A stretch of DNA of 64,000 nucleotides from Duganella sp. BJB476 (GCF_003416895.1 NZ_QVIO01000008.1:1-64000); one strand, 5' to 3'; positions 27,815 to 37,691 are shown, counted from the first letter of the stretch. Notes: generated by a model not told the origin, from the sequence alone. A program made the numbers and translations.

Positions 27815-29166
27815 AAGCCTTCTTCGGATCAATGACCGGGCGCGTGTTCCTGATACTGCTGCTCGGTATCGTCGCCTCGGCGGCGCTGACCCAGTGGCTG
27901 GCGGTGGGCGAACGCACGCGCGCGCTGGAGCGCTACCGCGACTTCCACGCGCTGGAGCGTGCCGAACAGTTGATCACCACGGCGGACGTGCTGCCCGAAG
28001 CCTCGCGTCCCACCTACCTGCGCATGGCCAACCGCGGCACCGTCCGGTTGGAAGCGACCAGCGTGTCGCTGACCACCGCGCTGCCGCCGACCGAGTTTTC
28101 CGCCACCTTGCAGCAGCGCCTGGGCGCGGGACTCAAGCTGGGGCCGCTGGACGAACATCCGGCCGCGTGCGACCTGCCGCGCAAGAGCAACAACATCTTC
28201 GCACCCAGCCAATGGCGCGGCACCTGCGAAACCATGAATGTGCAGCTGCACGACGGCCAGGTGCTCAAGCTGTCCGTGCTGCCGCCGCGCGCGCCGCCGC
28301 CGTCGGGCCATAGCGAACTGCTGCCCATGCTGCCCTTCCTGTTCAGCATTGCCGCGCTGGCCTACCTGGTCACCCGCATGACCGTGCGTCCGCTCAAGCA
28401 GCTGGCGCAGGCCGCCAAGGACCTGGGCAACGACATCAACCACGCGCCGCTGGTGCTGAGCGGCGCGGCCGAAATCCGCCAGGCCAGCGCCGCCTTCAAC
28501 GCCATGCAGGCGCGCATCCGGCAGCACATCATGCAGCGCACCCAGATGCTGGCGGCCATCACTCACGACCTGCAAACCCCGCTGACGCGTTTGCGCCTGC
28601 GGCTGGAAAAAGTCGGCGACCAGGAATTGCAGCAGCGCCTGATCGACGACCTGTCGGCGATGCAGCAAATGGTCAAGGAAGGCCTGGACCTGGCGCGCAG
28701 CATGGACACCACCGAAACCATGCAGGCGCTGGACCTCGATGCGCTGCTCGACAGCGTGTGCAGCGACGCCACCGACGGCGGCCAGCAGGTCGAACTGCGC
28801 GGCCGCGCGGCGATGGCGCTGATGGGCCGGCCGCTGGCGATCCGCCGCTGCCTGGTCAACCTGATCGACAACGCCGTCAAGTACGGCCACTACGCCAACG
28901 TGACCGTCGAGCGCATGGTGGGCGCGGCCCGCATCCGCATCCGCGACGGCGGCCCCGGCATCGACCAGGACCAGATGGCGCGCGTGTTCGAACCGTTCTA
29001 CCGCATCGAAACCTCGCGCTCGCGCGAATCGGGCGGCACCGGCCTGGGTCTGACCATCGCCCGCAACATCGCCGAACAGCACGGCGCCAATGTCATGCTG
29101 TCCAACCACGCCGAAGGCGGCCTGGAGGTCACGTTGATCGTGCCCGAATACTACGCCGGCGCCTAA
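27811..29166 (+). CDS. EnvZ-like sensor histidine kinase
   Basis: The 451-residue membrane kinase starts at a GTG that overlaps the regulator stop. It has an N-terminal membrane segment (VFLILLLGIVASAALTQWLA), a periplasmic sensor region of about 140 residues, a second membrane segment (LLPMLPFLFSIAALAYLV), a HAMP linker, an H-box ITHDLQTPLTRLRLRLE and the ATPase boxes NLIDNAVKYG, DGGPGI and GGTGLGLTIAR. The H-box is closest to EnvZ. The signal sensed is unknown. Confidence 0.93.
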   Translation: MKAFFGSMTGRVFLILLLGIVASAALTQWLAVGERTRALERYRDFHALERAEQLITTADVLPEASRPTYLRMANRGTVRLEATSVSLTTALPPTEFSATLQQRLGAGLKLGPLDEHPAACDLPRKSNNIFAPSQWRGTCETMNVQLHDGQVLKLSVLPPRAPPPSGHSELLPMLPFLFSIAALAYLVTRMTVRPLKQLAQAAKDLGNDINHAPLVLSGAAEIRQASAAFNAMQARIRQHIMQRTQMLAAITHDLQTPLTRLRLRLEKVGDQELQQRLIDDLSAMQQMVKEGLDLARSMDTTETMQALDLDALLDSVCSDATDGGQQVELRGRAAMALMGRPLAIRRCLVNLIDNAVKYGHYANVTVERMVGAARIRIRDGGPGIDQDQMARVFEPFYRIETSRSRESGGTGLGLTIARNIAEQHGANVMLSNHAEGGLEVTLIVPEYYAGA

Positions 29167-29305
29167 ACCCCGCGCCCAACTCCAGCCCGGAAAAAAGCGC
29201 CCGCCGATGGCCACGGCGCGGTTTTCCCGGCAAATACTATGCGACAATATTCCGCCTAATGCAGGGCGGCAATGTTTTCCGACAGTAAACCTAGTTCAAA
29301 GAATA

Positions 29306-30454
29306 ATGAAAAAATCTTCCTTAGCATTCCTGGTCGGCGCCATCGTGGTGGCAGGCGGCGGCGTCTGGACCACGACGCATCAAACGGCCGAACAGCCGAA
29401 AACTGCCAACGGCGCGGGCGTACAAGGCCCCACCACTGTCAGCGTCATCGCGCCGGTGCGCCAGGATGTGCCCGTGGTACTGCAAGCGAATGGCACCGTC
29501 ACGCCGATCAGCACGGTGGATCTGCATCCGCAAACCACCAGCACCATCGCCAAGGTGCATATCAAGGAAGGCCAGTTCGTCAAATCTGGCGAGCTGATGT
29601 TCACGCTGGACGACCGCAGCGAGCGCGCCAATGTCGACAAGGCCCAGGCCCAGGTCGCGCGCGACCAGGCCGCGCTGGCCGACTACGAGCGCCAGTACAA
29701 GCGCTCGATGGAACTGCTGTCCAAAAACTTCATCGCCCAGGGCGCCGTCGACACGCTCAAGAGCCAGGTCGATTCGGCGCGCGCGCTGCTGCAGTCCGAT
29801 GTCGCCGCCGCCCGCTCGGTCGGGGTCGACGCCAGCTACACCGCGATCCGCGCGCCGATGAACGGCCGCGTCGGCGCCATCAACGTCTATCCGGGCAGCC
29901 TGGTGCAACTGGCCACCTCGCTGACCACCATCACCCAGCTCGATCCGATCACGGTGTCCTTTACCTTGCCGGAGTCGGCGCTGGCCGGCCTGCTGCAAGC
30001 GCAACATGAGGGCGCGGTGCCGGTCAAGGTCGCGCTGGGCAACTCCGACAAGGAAATCAGCGGCGCCCTGAGCTTCATCGACAACACCGTCGATCCGGTC
30101 GCCGGCGTGATCCGCGTGAAAGCCCAGTTCGACAACAAGGACACCATGTTGTGGCCGGGCCAGTACGTCAACACCAAGCTCATCTCGCAAGTGTTGAAAG
30201 ACGCCATGGTGATACCGCAAAACGCCATCATCAGCAATACCCGCGGCACCTTCATCTACGCGGTTGATGCCGACCAGTCCGCCAAGGTGGTGAACATCAA
30301 GCGCCTGTACGCGTTTGGCGAAAGCGCCGCCGTGTCCGGCCTGAGCGGCAATGAGAAAGTCATCGTCGACGGCAAGCAGAACCTGCGGCCGGGCGGCAAG
30401 GTGCGTATCGCCGGGGCCGACAAGGCCACGGACGCGACCAAGCAGAAGGGCTAA
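29306..30454 (+). CDS. RND efflux periplasmic adaptor (membrane fusion protein)
   Basis: This 382-residue adaptor links an inner-membrane RND pump to an outer-membrane channel. It has an N-terminal anchor (SLAFLVGAIVVAGGGVW), lipoyl-domain halves (VVLQANGTVTPISTVDLHPQ and AIRAPMNGRVGAINVYPGSL), a coiled-coil hairpin, and a beta-barrel region ending LRPGGKVRI. It resembles MdtA/MexA-type proteins. The frame opens at 29207, but the hydrophobic N-terminus starts at the ATG at 29306. The pump gene follows by two bases. Confidence 0.92.
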   Translation: MKKSSLAFLVGAIVVAGGGVWTTTHQTAEQPKTANGAGVQGPTTVSVIAPVRQDVPVVLQANGTVTPISTVDLHPQTTSTIAKVHIKEGQFVKSGELMFTLDDRSERANVDKAQAQVARDQAALADYERQYKRSMELLSKNFIAQGAVDTLKSQVDSARALLQSDVAAARSVGVDASYTAIRAPMNGRVGAINVYPGSLVQLATSLTTITQLDPITVSFTLPESALAGLLQAQHEGAVPVKVALGNSDKEISGALSFIDNTVDPVAGVIRVKAQFDNKDTMLWPGQYVNTKLISQVLKDAMVIPQNAIISNTRGTFIYAVDADQSAKVVNIKRLYAFGESAAVSGLSGNEKVIVDGKQNLRPGGKVRIAGADKATDATKQKG

Positions 30455-30456
30455 GC

Positions 30457-33400
30457 ATGAACCTCTCCGAGTTATGCATCCGCCGGCCGGTGATGGTGGT
30501 GCTGCTGTCGCTGACCTTGATACTGGCCGGCGTACTGTCGTACTTCTACATCCCGGTCGCCGCACTGCCGAGTTACAACACCCCGGTCATCAACGTCTCG
30601 GCCGACCTGCCGGGCGCCGCGCCGGACACGATGGCCTCGTCCGTCGCGCTGCCGCTGGAAAAGCAGTTCTCCACCATCGCCGGCCTGGCGCTGATCACCT
30701 CCACCAACACGCTGGGCAATTCCTCGTTGACGCTGGAGTTCGACCCCAGCGTCAACGTCAATGAAGCGGCGGTCGATGTGCAGGCGGCGCTGCTGCGCGC
30801 CCAGCGCCAGTTGCCGATCGAGATGACCGACCTGCCGTCCTACCGCAAGGTCAACCCGGCCGACGCGCCGGTGCTGTTCATGACCATGAACTCGCCGTCG
30901 CTGACCCTGGCCGAACTGAACGACTACGCCGAAAACCTGATCGCGCCGTCGCTGTCGACCCTGCCGGGCGTGGCCCAGGTCAGCGTCAACGGCCAGAAGC
31001 GTTTCGCCGTGCGCGTGCGCGCCAAGTCCGAGCTGATGAACGCCCGCAACCTGACCCTGGATGAATTGCAGCAGGCGATCAAGTCGGCCAACGCCAACAC
31101 GCCGCTGGGGATTTTGGACGGCCCGAGCCAGACGCTGACCATCCAGGGCAACGCCCAGCTGATGAAGGCCTCCGAATTCGCCGAACTGATCGTCGCCCAG
31201 CGCAACGGCCAGCCGGTGCGCCTGAAGGATGTGGCGACGGTGGAGGACAGCTTCCAGTCGGTCAAGACCGCCGGCAGCTACAACGGCGAGCGCTCCATCG
31301 TGCTGCTGGTGCAGCGCCAGCCGGACGCCAACACCGTGCAGGTGGTGGACGGCGTGCGCCGCCTGCTGCCGCGCTTCAAGAACCAGTTGCCGGCCTCGAT
31401 CAACATCAACCTCGTCAACGACCGTTCGGTGTCGATCCGCGAAGCCATCCACGACGTCAACCTGACCCTGCTGCTGACCATCTTCCTGGTGGTGCTGGTG
31501 ATCTTCCTGTTCCTGCGCCGCGCGGCCGCGACCTTCATCCCGGCCATCACGATGCCGATCTCGCTGCTGGGCGCGCTGGCCTTGCTGTACGCCTTCGGCT
31601 ACAGCCTCGACAACGTTTCCCTGCTCGGCATCACGCTGGCGGTCGGCCTGGTGGTCGACGACGCCATCGTGGTGCTGGAGAACATCGTCCGTCACATCGA
31701 GCTGGGCAAGAAGCCCTTGCAAGCCTCGCTGATCGGCGCCAAGGAAATGGGCTTCACCATCATCTCGATCTCGGTCTCGCTGGTGGCCGTGTTCATTCCG
31801 ATCTTCTTCATGCCGGGCGTGATCGGCTTGATGTTCCATGAATTCGCCGTGGTGGTGGCGCTGTCGGTGCTGGTGTCGGCGGCGGTGTCGCTGATGCTGG
31901 TGCCGATGCTGGCCAGCCGCCTGCTGCCGGCCGACGCCATCGATCCCGAGCACGACAAGGGCGGCTTCATCGGCCGCTGGTTCGAGACCGGCTTCACCGC
32001 GCTGCGCAACGGCTATGTGCGCACGTTGGACATCGCGCTGCACCACCGCTACATCGTGCTGATGGCGGCGATCGGCACCTTCGCGCTGACGGCGGTGCTC
32101 TACATCACCATCCCGAAAGGCTTCTTCCCCGAGGAAGACCTGGGCCAGATCCGCGTCACCACCGAAGCGTCGGAAGACATCTCGTCGGCCTCGCTGATGG
32201 ACTTGCAGGAGCGCGTGGCGGCCGTCATCAAGGCCGATCCCAATGTGCAGGACGTGACCTCGTTTGTCGGCGGCGGCAACAGCGGCCGCATGTTCCTGGT
32301 GCTCAAGCCGCGCGACCAGCGCCAGAAAATGCCGCAGGTATTGGACAGCCTGCGCAAGGCCACCAAGACGGTGGCCGGCATCTCGGTCTACCTGAGTCCG
32401 GTGCAGAACTTGCAGCTGGGCGGACGCCAGTCCAAGAGCCGCTACCAGTACACGCTGCAATCGGTCAGCCCAGGCGCGCTCAACGACTGGGCGCAAAAGT
32501 ACCTCGACAAGCTGCGCGCCGATCCCGACTTCCGCGACGTCACCAGCGATTCGCAGAATAAGGGCTTGCAGGCATCGCTGAAGATCGACCGCGACAAGGC
32601 CAACAACCTCGGCGTGGCTATCGGCGACGTCCGCACCGCACTCTACCTGGCCTTCGGCGAACGGCAGGTGTCGACCATCTACTCGCCCGCCGCCAGCTAT
32701 TACGTGATCCTGGAAGCGGCCACCGCCGACCGCCAGTTCGACGATGCGCTGACCCGCATCTCGGTGCGCAACAAGAGCGGCAACCTGGTGCAGCTGTCCA
32801 GCTTTGCCACGGTCGAGCGCACCATCGGCCCGACCGCCGTCAACCACCAGGGCCAGCTGCAGGCGATCACCTTGTCGTTCAACCTGGCGCCGGACGTCCC
32901 GCTGGGCAAGGCCACCGCCAAGATCGACCAAATGGGCGCCGACATGCATTTGCCGCCGTCCATCATCACCAACTACGGCGGCGACGCGGCGGTGTTCCAG
33001 AGTTCGCAAAGCAGCCAGCTGATCCTGATCATCGCCGCGCTGGGCGTGATCTACGTGCTGCTGGGCGTGCTGTACGAGAGCTACATCCATCCGCTGACCA
33101 TCCTGGCCGGCCTGCCGTCGGCCGCGGTGGGCGCCTTGCTGACCTTGCGCCTGTTCAACCTGGACCTGACGATGATCGCCATCATCGGCATCCTGATGCT
33201 GATCGGTATCGTCAAGAAGAACGCCATCATGATGATCGACTTCGCGCTGCACGTGCAGCGCAACGAAGGCCGCACGCCGGCCGAGGCGATCCGCGAAGCC
33301 TGCGTGCTGCGCTTCCGCCCGATCATGATGACCACCATGGCGGCGTTGATGGGCGCCTTGCCGATCGCGCTGGGCCTGGGCGCCGGCGCCGAGCTGCGCC

Positions 33401-33603
33401 AGCCGCTCGGCCTGGCGGTGGTGGGCGGCCTGATCTTCTCGCAAGTGATCACGCTGTACATCACGCCGGTCATCTACCTGTTCCTCGACAAGTACAGCGG
33501 CAGCGGCCCGATGAGCGACGCCGAGCTGGTCGCCGACGACATCCCGGCAGTTGAAGGTGTGCACGCCGTACCACTGAAGGCCGTGAACACGGTTAAGCAT
33601 TGA
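30457..33603 (+). CDS. RND multidrug efflux pump, inner-membrane subunit (HAE1 family)
   Basis: The 1048-residue proton-driven transporter has the expected twelve membrane segments and two large periplasmic loops. The start LSELCIRRPVMVVLLSLTLI, the TM4 proton-relay aspartates in GLVVDDAIVVLENI, FRPIMMTTMAALMGALPIAL and the late LGLAVVGGLIFSQVITLYIT are diagnostic. It is closer to MdtB/MdtC/MuxC-type pumps than to AcrB in the style of its loops, in my judgement. No outer-membrane factor gene follows, so TolC or an equivalent must come from elsewhere. Substrates are unknown. Confidence 0.94.
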   Translation: MNLSELCIRRPVMVVLLSLTLILAGVLSYFYIPVAALPSYNTPVINVSADLPGAAPDTMASSVALPLEKQFSTIAGLALITSTNTLGNSSLTLEFDPSVNVNEAAVDVQAALLRAQRQLPIEMTDLPSYRKVNPADAPVLFMTMNSPSLTLAELNDYAENLIAPSLSTLPGVAQVSVNGQKRFAVRVRAKSELMNARNLTLDELQQAIKSANANTPLGILDGPSQTLTIQGNAQLMKASEFAELIVAQRNGQPVRLKDVATVEDSFQSVKTAGSYNGERSIVLLVQRQPDANTVQVVDGVRRLLPRFKNQLPASININLVNDRSVSIREAIHDVNLTLLLTIFLVVLVIFLFLRRAAATFIPAITMPISLLGALALLYAFGYSLDNVSLLGITLAVGLVVDDAIVVLENIVRHIELGKKPLQASLIGAKEMGFTIISISVSLVAVFIPIFFMPGVIGLMFHEFAVVVALSVLVSAAVSLMLVPMLASRLLPADAIDPEHDKGGFIGRWFETGFTALRNGYVRTLDIALHHRYIVLMAAIGTFALTAVLYITIPKGFFPEEDLGQIRVTTEASEDISSASLMDLQERVAAVIKADPNVQDVTSFVGGGNSGRMFLVLKPRDQRQKMPQVLDSLRKATKTVAGISVYLSPVQNLQLGGRQSKSRYQYTLQSVSPGALNDWAQKYLDKLRADPDFRDVTSDSQNKGLQASLKIDRDKANNLGVAIGDVRTALYLAFGERQVSTIYSPAASYYVILEAATADRQFDDALTRISVRNKSGNLVQLSSFATVERTIGPTAVNHQGQLQAITLSFNLAPDVPLGKATAKIDQMGADMHLPPSIITNYGGDAAVFQSSQSSQLILIIAALGVIYVLLGVLYESYIHPLTILAGLPSAAVGALLTLRLFNLDLTMIAIIGILMLIGIVKKNAIMMIDFALHVQRNEGRTPAEAIREACVLRFRPIMMTTMAALMGALPIALGLGAGAELRQPLGLAVVGGLIFSQVITLYITPVIYLFLDKYSGSGPMSDAELVADDIPAVEGVHAVPLKAVNTVKH

Positions 33604-33632
33604 GCGGTAGCAAGTTGCTTTAAAGACCGTTT

Positions 33633-33663
33633 CTTTATCATGGGCAAGTTGACCACGATAAAG
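33633..33663 (+). promoter_or_regulatory. Stem-loop overlapping the ribosome site of the FAD/NAD(P) gene
   Basis: CTTTATC (33633-33639) and TGG pair with CCA and GATAAAG (33657-33663), ten pairs with one A-C mismatch. The 3' arm covers the first bases of the AAGGA ribosome site (33661-33665). It could lower translation of the next gene, or act as a weak terminator after the pump gene. Confidence 0.4.
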
Positions 33664-33674
33664 GACGGTTGCCC

Positions 33675-35570
33675 ATGAAACGCTACAGTGTCACCATCAT
33701 CGGCATGGGCCCGCGCGGGCTCAGCGCGTTTGAGCGCATCGCCGCCATCGCCGCCGGCCGCCAACTGCCGCTGGACCTCCACCTGATCGAACCGGGCGAC
33801 TGCGGCCCAGGCGTGCACAGCACGCGCCAGCCGCAGCATTTGCTGATCAACACCATCGCCAGCCAAGTCACGCTGTTTCCCGCTCCCGGCGCCGTGCAGT
33901 ATCCGCCGGTGTGCGCCACGCCCTCGCTGACGGCGTGGGCGCGCCAAGCCGGCTACCGTCGCGTCGGCGAGCGCTACTACCAACTGGGCGAACACGGCGG
34001 CGTCGACATCACCGAAGCAGACTACCTGCCGCGCAGCCTGCTGGGCGAATACCTGGCCTGGGCTTATCGCCAGATCGCCGCCGCGCTGCCGTCCAGCGTG
34101 CGCCTGAGCCACCACCGCCTGCGCGCCCGCGACATGTGGCGCCTGCCCGATGGCGGTTACGCCGTCGAGCTCGACACCGGCTATCTGGTGCACAGCGATT
34201 TCGCCTTCCTGACCACCGGCCACGGCCGCAACCAGCCCAGCGAGCAGGACGAGAAGCTGGCCCAGTTCGCCCGCGAGCAGGCGCGCCACAACAGCCGGCT
34301 GGCCTTCGTCCGCCATGCTTATCCGCTGGAGCAGCTCAACGGCATAGCCGCCGGCGCTCGCGTCGCCATCCAAGGCCTGGGCCTGAGCGCGCACGACATC
34401 ATCGCCGAGCTGACGGTGGGGCGGGGCGGGGCCTTCGTGCGCGGCGAGCACGGCTTGCGCTACGAACGTTCCGGCGGCGAGCCGCAGCTGACCCTGTGCT
34501 CGCGCAACTGCCTGCCGGCCGCCGCGCGCGGCGTCAACCAGAAGGGGCTGGACGGTCGCCACCAGCCGCACTATTTCACTCCGGACGCGGTGGCCGCGCT
34601 GCGCCGCCTGGCGCTGGCCTCGCGCGGCAGCCGCCAGTTGGACTTCGAGCGCGAACTGCTGCCGCTGCTCAAGCGCGAAATGGCCTGGGTCTACCGCGGC
34701 ACGCTGGCCAAGGCCATCCCCGATCCCGCCAGCTTCGTGCTGACAGCGGACGACGACGCGCTGATAGCCCAGCTGCTGTTCCCGCTGCGCGGACGCCAGT
34801 TCGCCACGCTGGATGAGTTCCGCGCATTCTTCAACGGCTGGCTGCGCGAGGACCTGGCCGAAGCCAGGCTAGGCAATGTTGGCAGCGCGATCAAGGCCGC
34901 CACCGACGTGCTGCGCGATGTGCGCGCCACCTTGCAGGCGGCGATCGAACATGGCGGGCTGACGCCGGCCTCGCACCGCCAATTTTTGGAGGTCTACCAC
35001 CCGGCCATCAACCGCAGCGCCTTCGGGCCGCCGCTGCGGCGCAACCAGGAACTGCTGGCGCTGCTGGACGCCGGCGTGATCGAAATCCTGTCGGGACCCC
35101 ACAGCAGCATCGAGCTCGACGAGCGCAACGCGTGCTACGTGCTGAGCACCCAATTCGGCGGCGGGGTCGTCAAACATGCTGTCGATGTGTTGCTGATTGC
35201 CCGCCTGGACGGCTTTTTCCCGGCCAGTGACGATTCCTTACTCATCCGTAATATTCTCAAAAGGGGCCTGGCGCGACCGTATTTCAACGGCAGTTTCCAC
35301 CCCGGCGGCCTCGACATCGACTCCGCCGGCCGGCCGCGCGACGACTTCGGCCAGCCTGCCCGCAACCTGTGGGCGCTGGGCTACCTGGTCGAAGGGGCGC
35401 ACTACTACACGCACGCCTTGCCCCGGCCGCAAATGCGCTCGCGCCAGGTGCTGGACGCGGACCGCAGCGTGCACGCCATGGTGGCCCTGATGGACGCCAT
35501 CCCCCAGCCCGACATCCACCACACGGCCGCCCCGGCCTCCTCGACGGCGCTGCCCCACGTCACTTTGTAA
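33675..35570 (+). CDS. FAD/NAD(P)-binding protein of unknown substrate
   Basis: The 631-residue protein starts with a Rossmann dinucleotide motif, VTIIGMGPRGLSAFERI, and continues with LIEPGDCGPGVHS and a second nucleotide motif IQGLGLSAHDIIAEL, the layout of the NAD_binding_9 family of flavin-dependent proteins. A late LWALGYLVEGAHYYTHALPR belongs to the same family. I do not know the substrate; related proteins are annotated only as FAD/NAD(P)-binding. AAGGA lies before the ATG. It has no obvious operon partner; the pump ends 71 bases upstream. Confidence 0.8.
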   Translation: MKRYSVTIIGMGPRGLSAFERIAAIAAGRQLPLDLHLIEPGDCGPGVHSTRQPQHLLINTIASQVTLFPAPGAVQYPPVCATPSLTAWARQAGYRRVGERYYQLGEHGGVDITEADYLPRSLLGEYLAWAYRQIAAALPSSVRLSHHRLRARDMWRLPDGGYAVELDTGYLVHSDFAFLTTGHGRNQPSEQDEKLAQFAREQARHNSRLAFVRHAYPLEQLNGIAAGARVAIQGLGLSAHDIIAELTVGRGGAFVRGEHGLRYERSGGEPQLTLCSRNCLPAAARGVNQKGLDGRHQPHYFTPDAVAALRRLALASRGSRQLDFERELLPLLKREMAWVYRGTLAKAIPDPASFVLTADDDALIAQLLFPLRGRQFATLDEFRAFFNGWLREDLAEARLGNVGSAIKAATDVLRDVRATLQAAIEHGGLTPASHRQFLEVYHPAINRSAFGPPLRRNQELLALLDAGVIEILSGPHSSIELDERNACYVLSTQFGGGVVKHAVDVLLIARLDGFFPASDDSLLIRNILKRGLARPYFNGSFHPGGLDIDSAGRPRDDFGQPARNLWALGYLVEGAHYYTHALPRPQMRSRQVLDADRSVHAMVALMDAIPQPDIHHTAAPASSTALPHVTL

Positions 35571-35759
35571 GGCCGATTGATACATACGGTAACACCCGTC
35601 AAGACACGGAACTTGTAAGCTATTCCTGATAAATTCCCTGGAGCGCACGCGCCGCTGTCCGGCGCGTTATCATGGCCTTGCACGGCGGTTCCCAAAACGG
35701 TGGGACTCTGGCACTATGGCCGCATTTTGTCGACTTCGTTCCAACCAAGGTTTGCTATT

Positions 35760-36659
35760 TTGCATCACGATTCCCATATACTCTCTGCAAATTCCGAATA
35801 TTGCGAAACTTGCGGCCAGCGTTTGCCTGAAGCTGGGGAGCGGTTCGCCGCATGGGATCGTAAGTCGCAGTCCAACCGGATCGGCGTCGGCATCTCCATC
35901 GCCCTGCACCTGCTGGGCGTGCTGTACTACTTCCTCTCGCCCACGCCGAAGAACACCCATTCCGCGCCGCCCAAGGGTGGGGTGATGGTCTACATCGCGC
36001 CGTTGCCGGACAAGCCGCAGAACAAGCCGCAGCAGAAGAAACCGGAAGTGAACAAGGCCACCAAGCCGCCGCCGCCGCGCAAGCAGGTGGCGACCAAGGA
36101 TGCGCCGGCCGCCATCCGTCCCAAGCTGGAGACCTATGTGCCGCCGGTGCAGGCGACGATGACGCCGCCGCCCGAGCAGGACATGTCCGAGATGATCGCC
36201 AAGCGCCGCGCCGCGCGCGAGGCCAACAACCCACAACCGGCGCCGAGCGCCCCGGCCGAGAGCGACGCCGAACGCTCGCTGCGCATCGCCAAGGGCAACA
36301 TCGCCGGCGCACAGGGCCGCACCAGCGGCGCCGACAAGGACGACACCGGCGGCATCTTCCAGGTCGACAAGAGCTACCACAGCGCCGACGTGAAGTTCCG
36401 CGGCTGGAACACCAACTTCAAGCGCCGCTGGCTGCAGCAGATCCACGTCGAGCAGGGCGCCGAGCAGGACATCGAGACCGCCGTGGCCAAGGAAATGGTC
36501 AAGATCATCCGCAAGGAAAAGCCGGGCGACTTCGAATGGGAATCGCGCCGCCTGGGCAAGGTGGTGACGATGAGCGCACGCAAGGAAGACGAAAAGGAGC
36601 TGATCGCCTTCTTGCTGAAGGAAATGTTCCCCGAGTACGCGCGCGGCGCCGGGCGCTGA
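35760..36659 (+). CDS. Zinc-ribbon, Pro-rich, TonB-like membrane protein of unknown function
   Basis: With a TTG start at 35760 the protein has 299 residues: a CETCGQRLP zinc-ribbon half near residue 14, one membrane segment (GVGISIALHLLGVLYYFLSP), a Pro/Lys-rich stretch (DKPQNKPQQKKPEVNKATKP) like the periplasm-spanning part of TonB, and a charged C-terminal domain (FKRRWLQQIHVEQG, IETAVAKEMVKIIRKEKPGD). A GTG at 35700 would add 20 residues; the start is uncertain. I cannot name its function. The 189-base gap before it contains a hairpin ACGCGCCG/CGGCGCGT at 35647-35667. Confidence 0.65.
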   Translation: MHHDSHILSANSEYCETCGQRLPEAGERFAAWDRKSQSNRIGVGISIALHLLGVLYYFLSPTPKNTHSAPPKGGVMVYIAPLPDKPQNKPQQKKPEVNKATKPPPPRKQVATKDAPAAIRPKLETYVPPVQATMTPPPEQDMSEMIAKRRAAREANNPQPAPSAPAESDAERSLRIAKGNIAGAQGRTSGADKDDTGGIFQVDKSYHSADVKFRGWNTNFKRRWLQQIHVEQGAEQDIETAVAKEMVKIIRKEKPGDFEWESRRLGKVVTMSARKEDEKELIAFLLKEMFPEYARGAGR

Positions 36660-36790
36660 TTTGTCAAAAAACCACGGTTCGCTCCCAAAAATCCGCCGTT
36701 GGTCGCAAAAACCCTGATAGCTTGGCAACTTTATCTTAAGGTAACGTTGCCGCGGACTGTGTCCGTTTCCCTATCAGGAGATTGTGTTCC

Positions 36791-37681
36791 ATGCTATCGA
36801 TCAAACAGCTGAGCAAGACCTACGCCAACGGCGTCAAGGCCATCAACGACGTCACCCTCGACATCCCCAACGGCATGTTCGGCCTGCTTGGCCCCAACGG
36901 CGCCGGCAAATCGTCGCTGATGCGCACCATCGCCACGCTGCAAGACCCCGATAGCGGCAGCATCCATTTCGACGGCCTCGACGTGCTGGCCCAGCCCGAG
37001 GCGCTGCGCCGCCAGCTCGGCTATCTGCCGCAGGACTTCGGCGTCTACCCCAAGGTCACGGCCGAAGTGCTGCTGAACCACTTTGCCGTGCTCAAGGGAC
37101 TGACCGCGCGCGGCGAGCGCAAGGAAGCGGTGGAAGCGCTGCTGCAACAGACCAATCTGTGGGAAGCGCGCAAGCGCGGCCTGGGCACATATTCGGGCGG
37201 CATGCGCCAGCGCTTCGGCATCGCCCAGGCGCTGCTGGGCGCGCCGAAGCTGGTGATCGTCGATGAACCCACCGCCGGTCTCGACCCCGACGAACGCAAC
37301 CGCTTCCTCAACCTGCTGGCCAAGATCGGCGAGCAGGTGGTGGTGATACTGTCGACCCATATCGTCGACGACGTCACCGACCTGTGCCCGCGCATGGCGA
37401 TGATCGTCAAGGGCGAGGTGCTGCTGCAGGGCGAGCCGCAGGCCGCCATCGACACGCTGCGGAACAAGGTCTGGCGCCGCAGCGTCAGCGCCGAGGCCTT
37501 GCCGGAATACCAGCAGCGCATGAATGTGCTACACACCCGCCTGGTCGGCGGCAAGCCGCAGATCAACGTGTTTGCCGACAGCCAGCCGGACGACGGTTTC
37601 GTTGCGGTGGAGGCGGACCTGGAAGACGTCTACTTCCTGCATGTGCGCAACGCGAGCCGCGCCGCGGCGGCTGCGGTCTGA
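36791..37681 (+). CDS. ABC transporter ATP-binding protein
   Basis: The 296-residue ATPase has Walker A GPNGAGKSS, the Q-loop in GYLPQDFGVYP, signature TYSGGMRQRF, Walker B LVIVDEPTAGLDP and the H-loop STHIVDD. It is followed ten bases later by the permease/peptidase fusion, with which it must work. GGAG lies ten bases before the ATG; a TTG nine bases earlier is too close to it. A hairpin GGCAAC/GTTGCC at 36724-36751 lies in the leader and may be regulatory. Confidence 0.93.
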   Translation: MLSIKQLSKTYANGVKAINDVTLDIPNGMFGLLGPNGAGKSSLMRTIATLQDPDSGSIHFDGLDVLAQPEALRRQLGYLPQDFGVYPKVTAEVLLNHFAVLKGLTARGERKEAVEALLQQTNLWEARKRGLGTYSGGMRQRFGIAQALLGAPKLVIVDEPTAGLDPDERNRFLNLLAKIGEQVVVILSTHIVDDVTDLCPRMAMIVKGEVLLQGEPQAAIDTLRNKVWRRSVSAEALPEYQQRMNVLHTRLVGGKPQINVFADSQPDDGFVAVEADLEDVYFLHVRNASRAAAAAV

Positions 37682-37691
37682 GGGGCGCGCC

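Noticed and set aside
30472-33600. 1042-codon antisense open frame under the RND pump
   Set aside because: Same shadow signature; no ribosome site and no recognisable domain.
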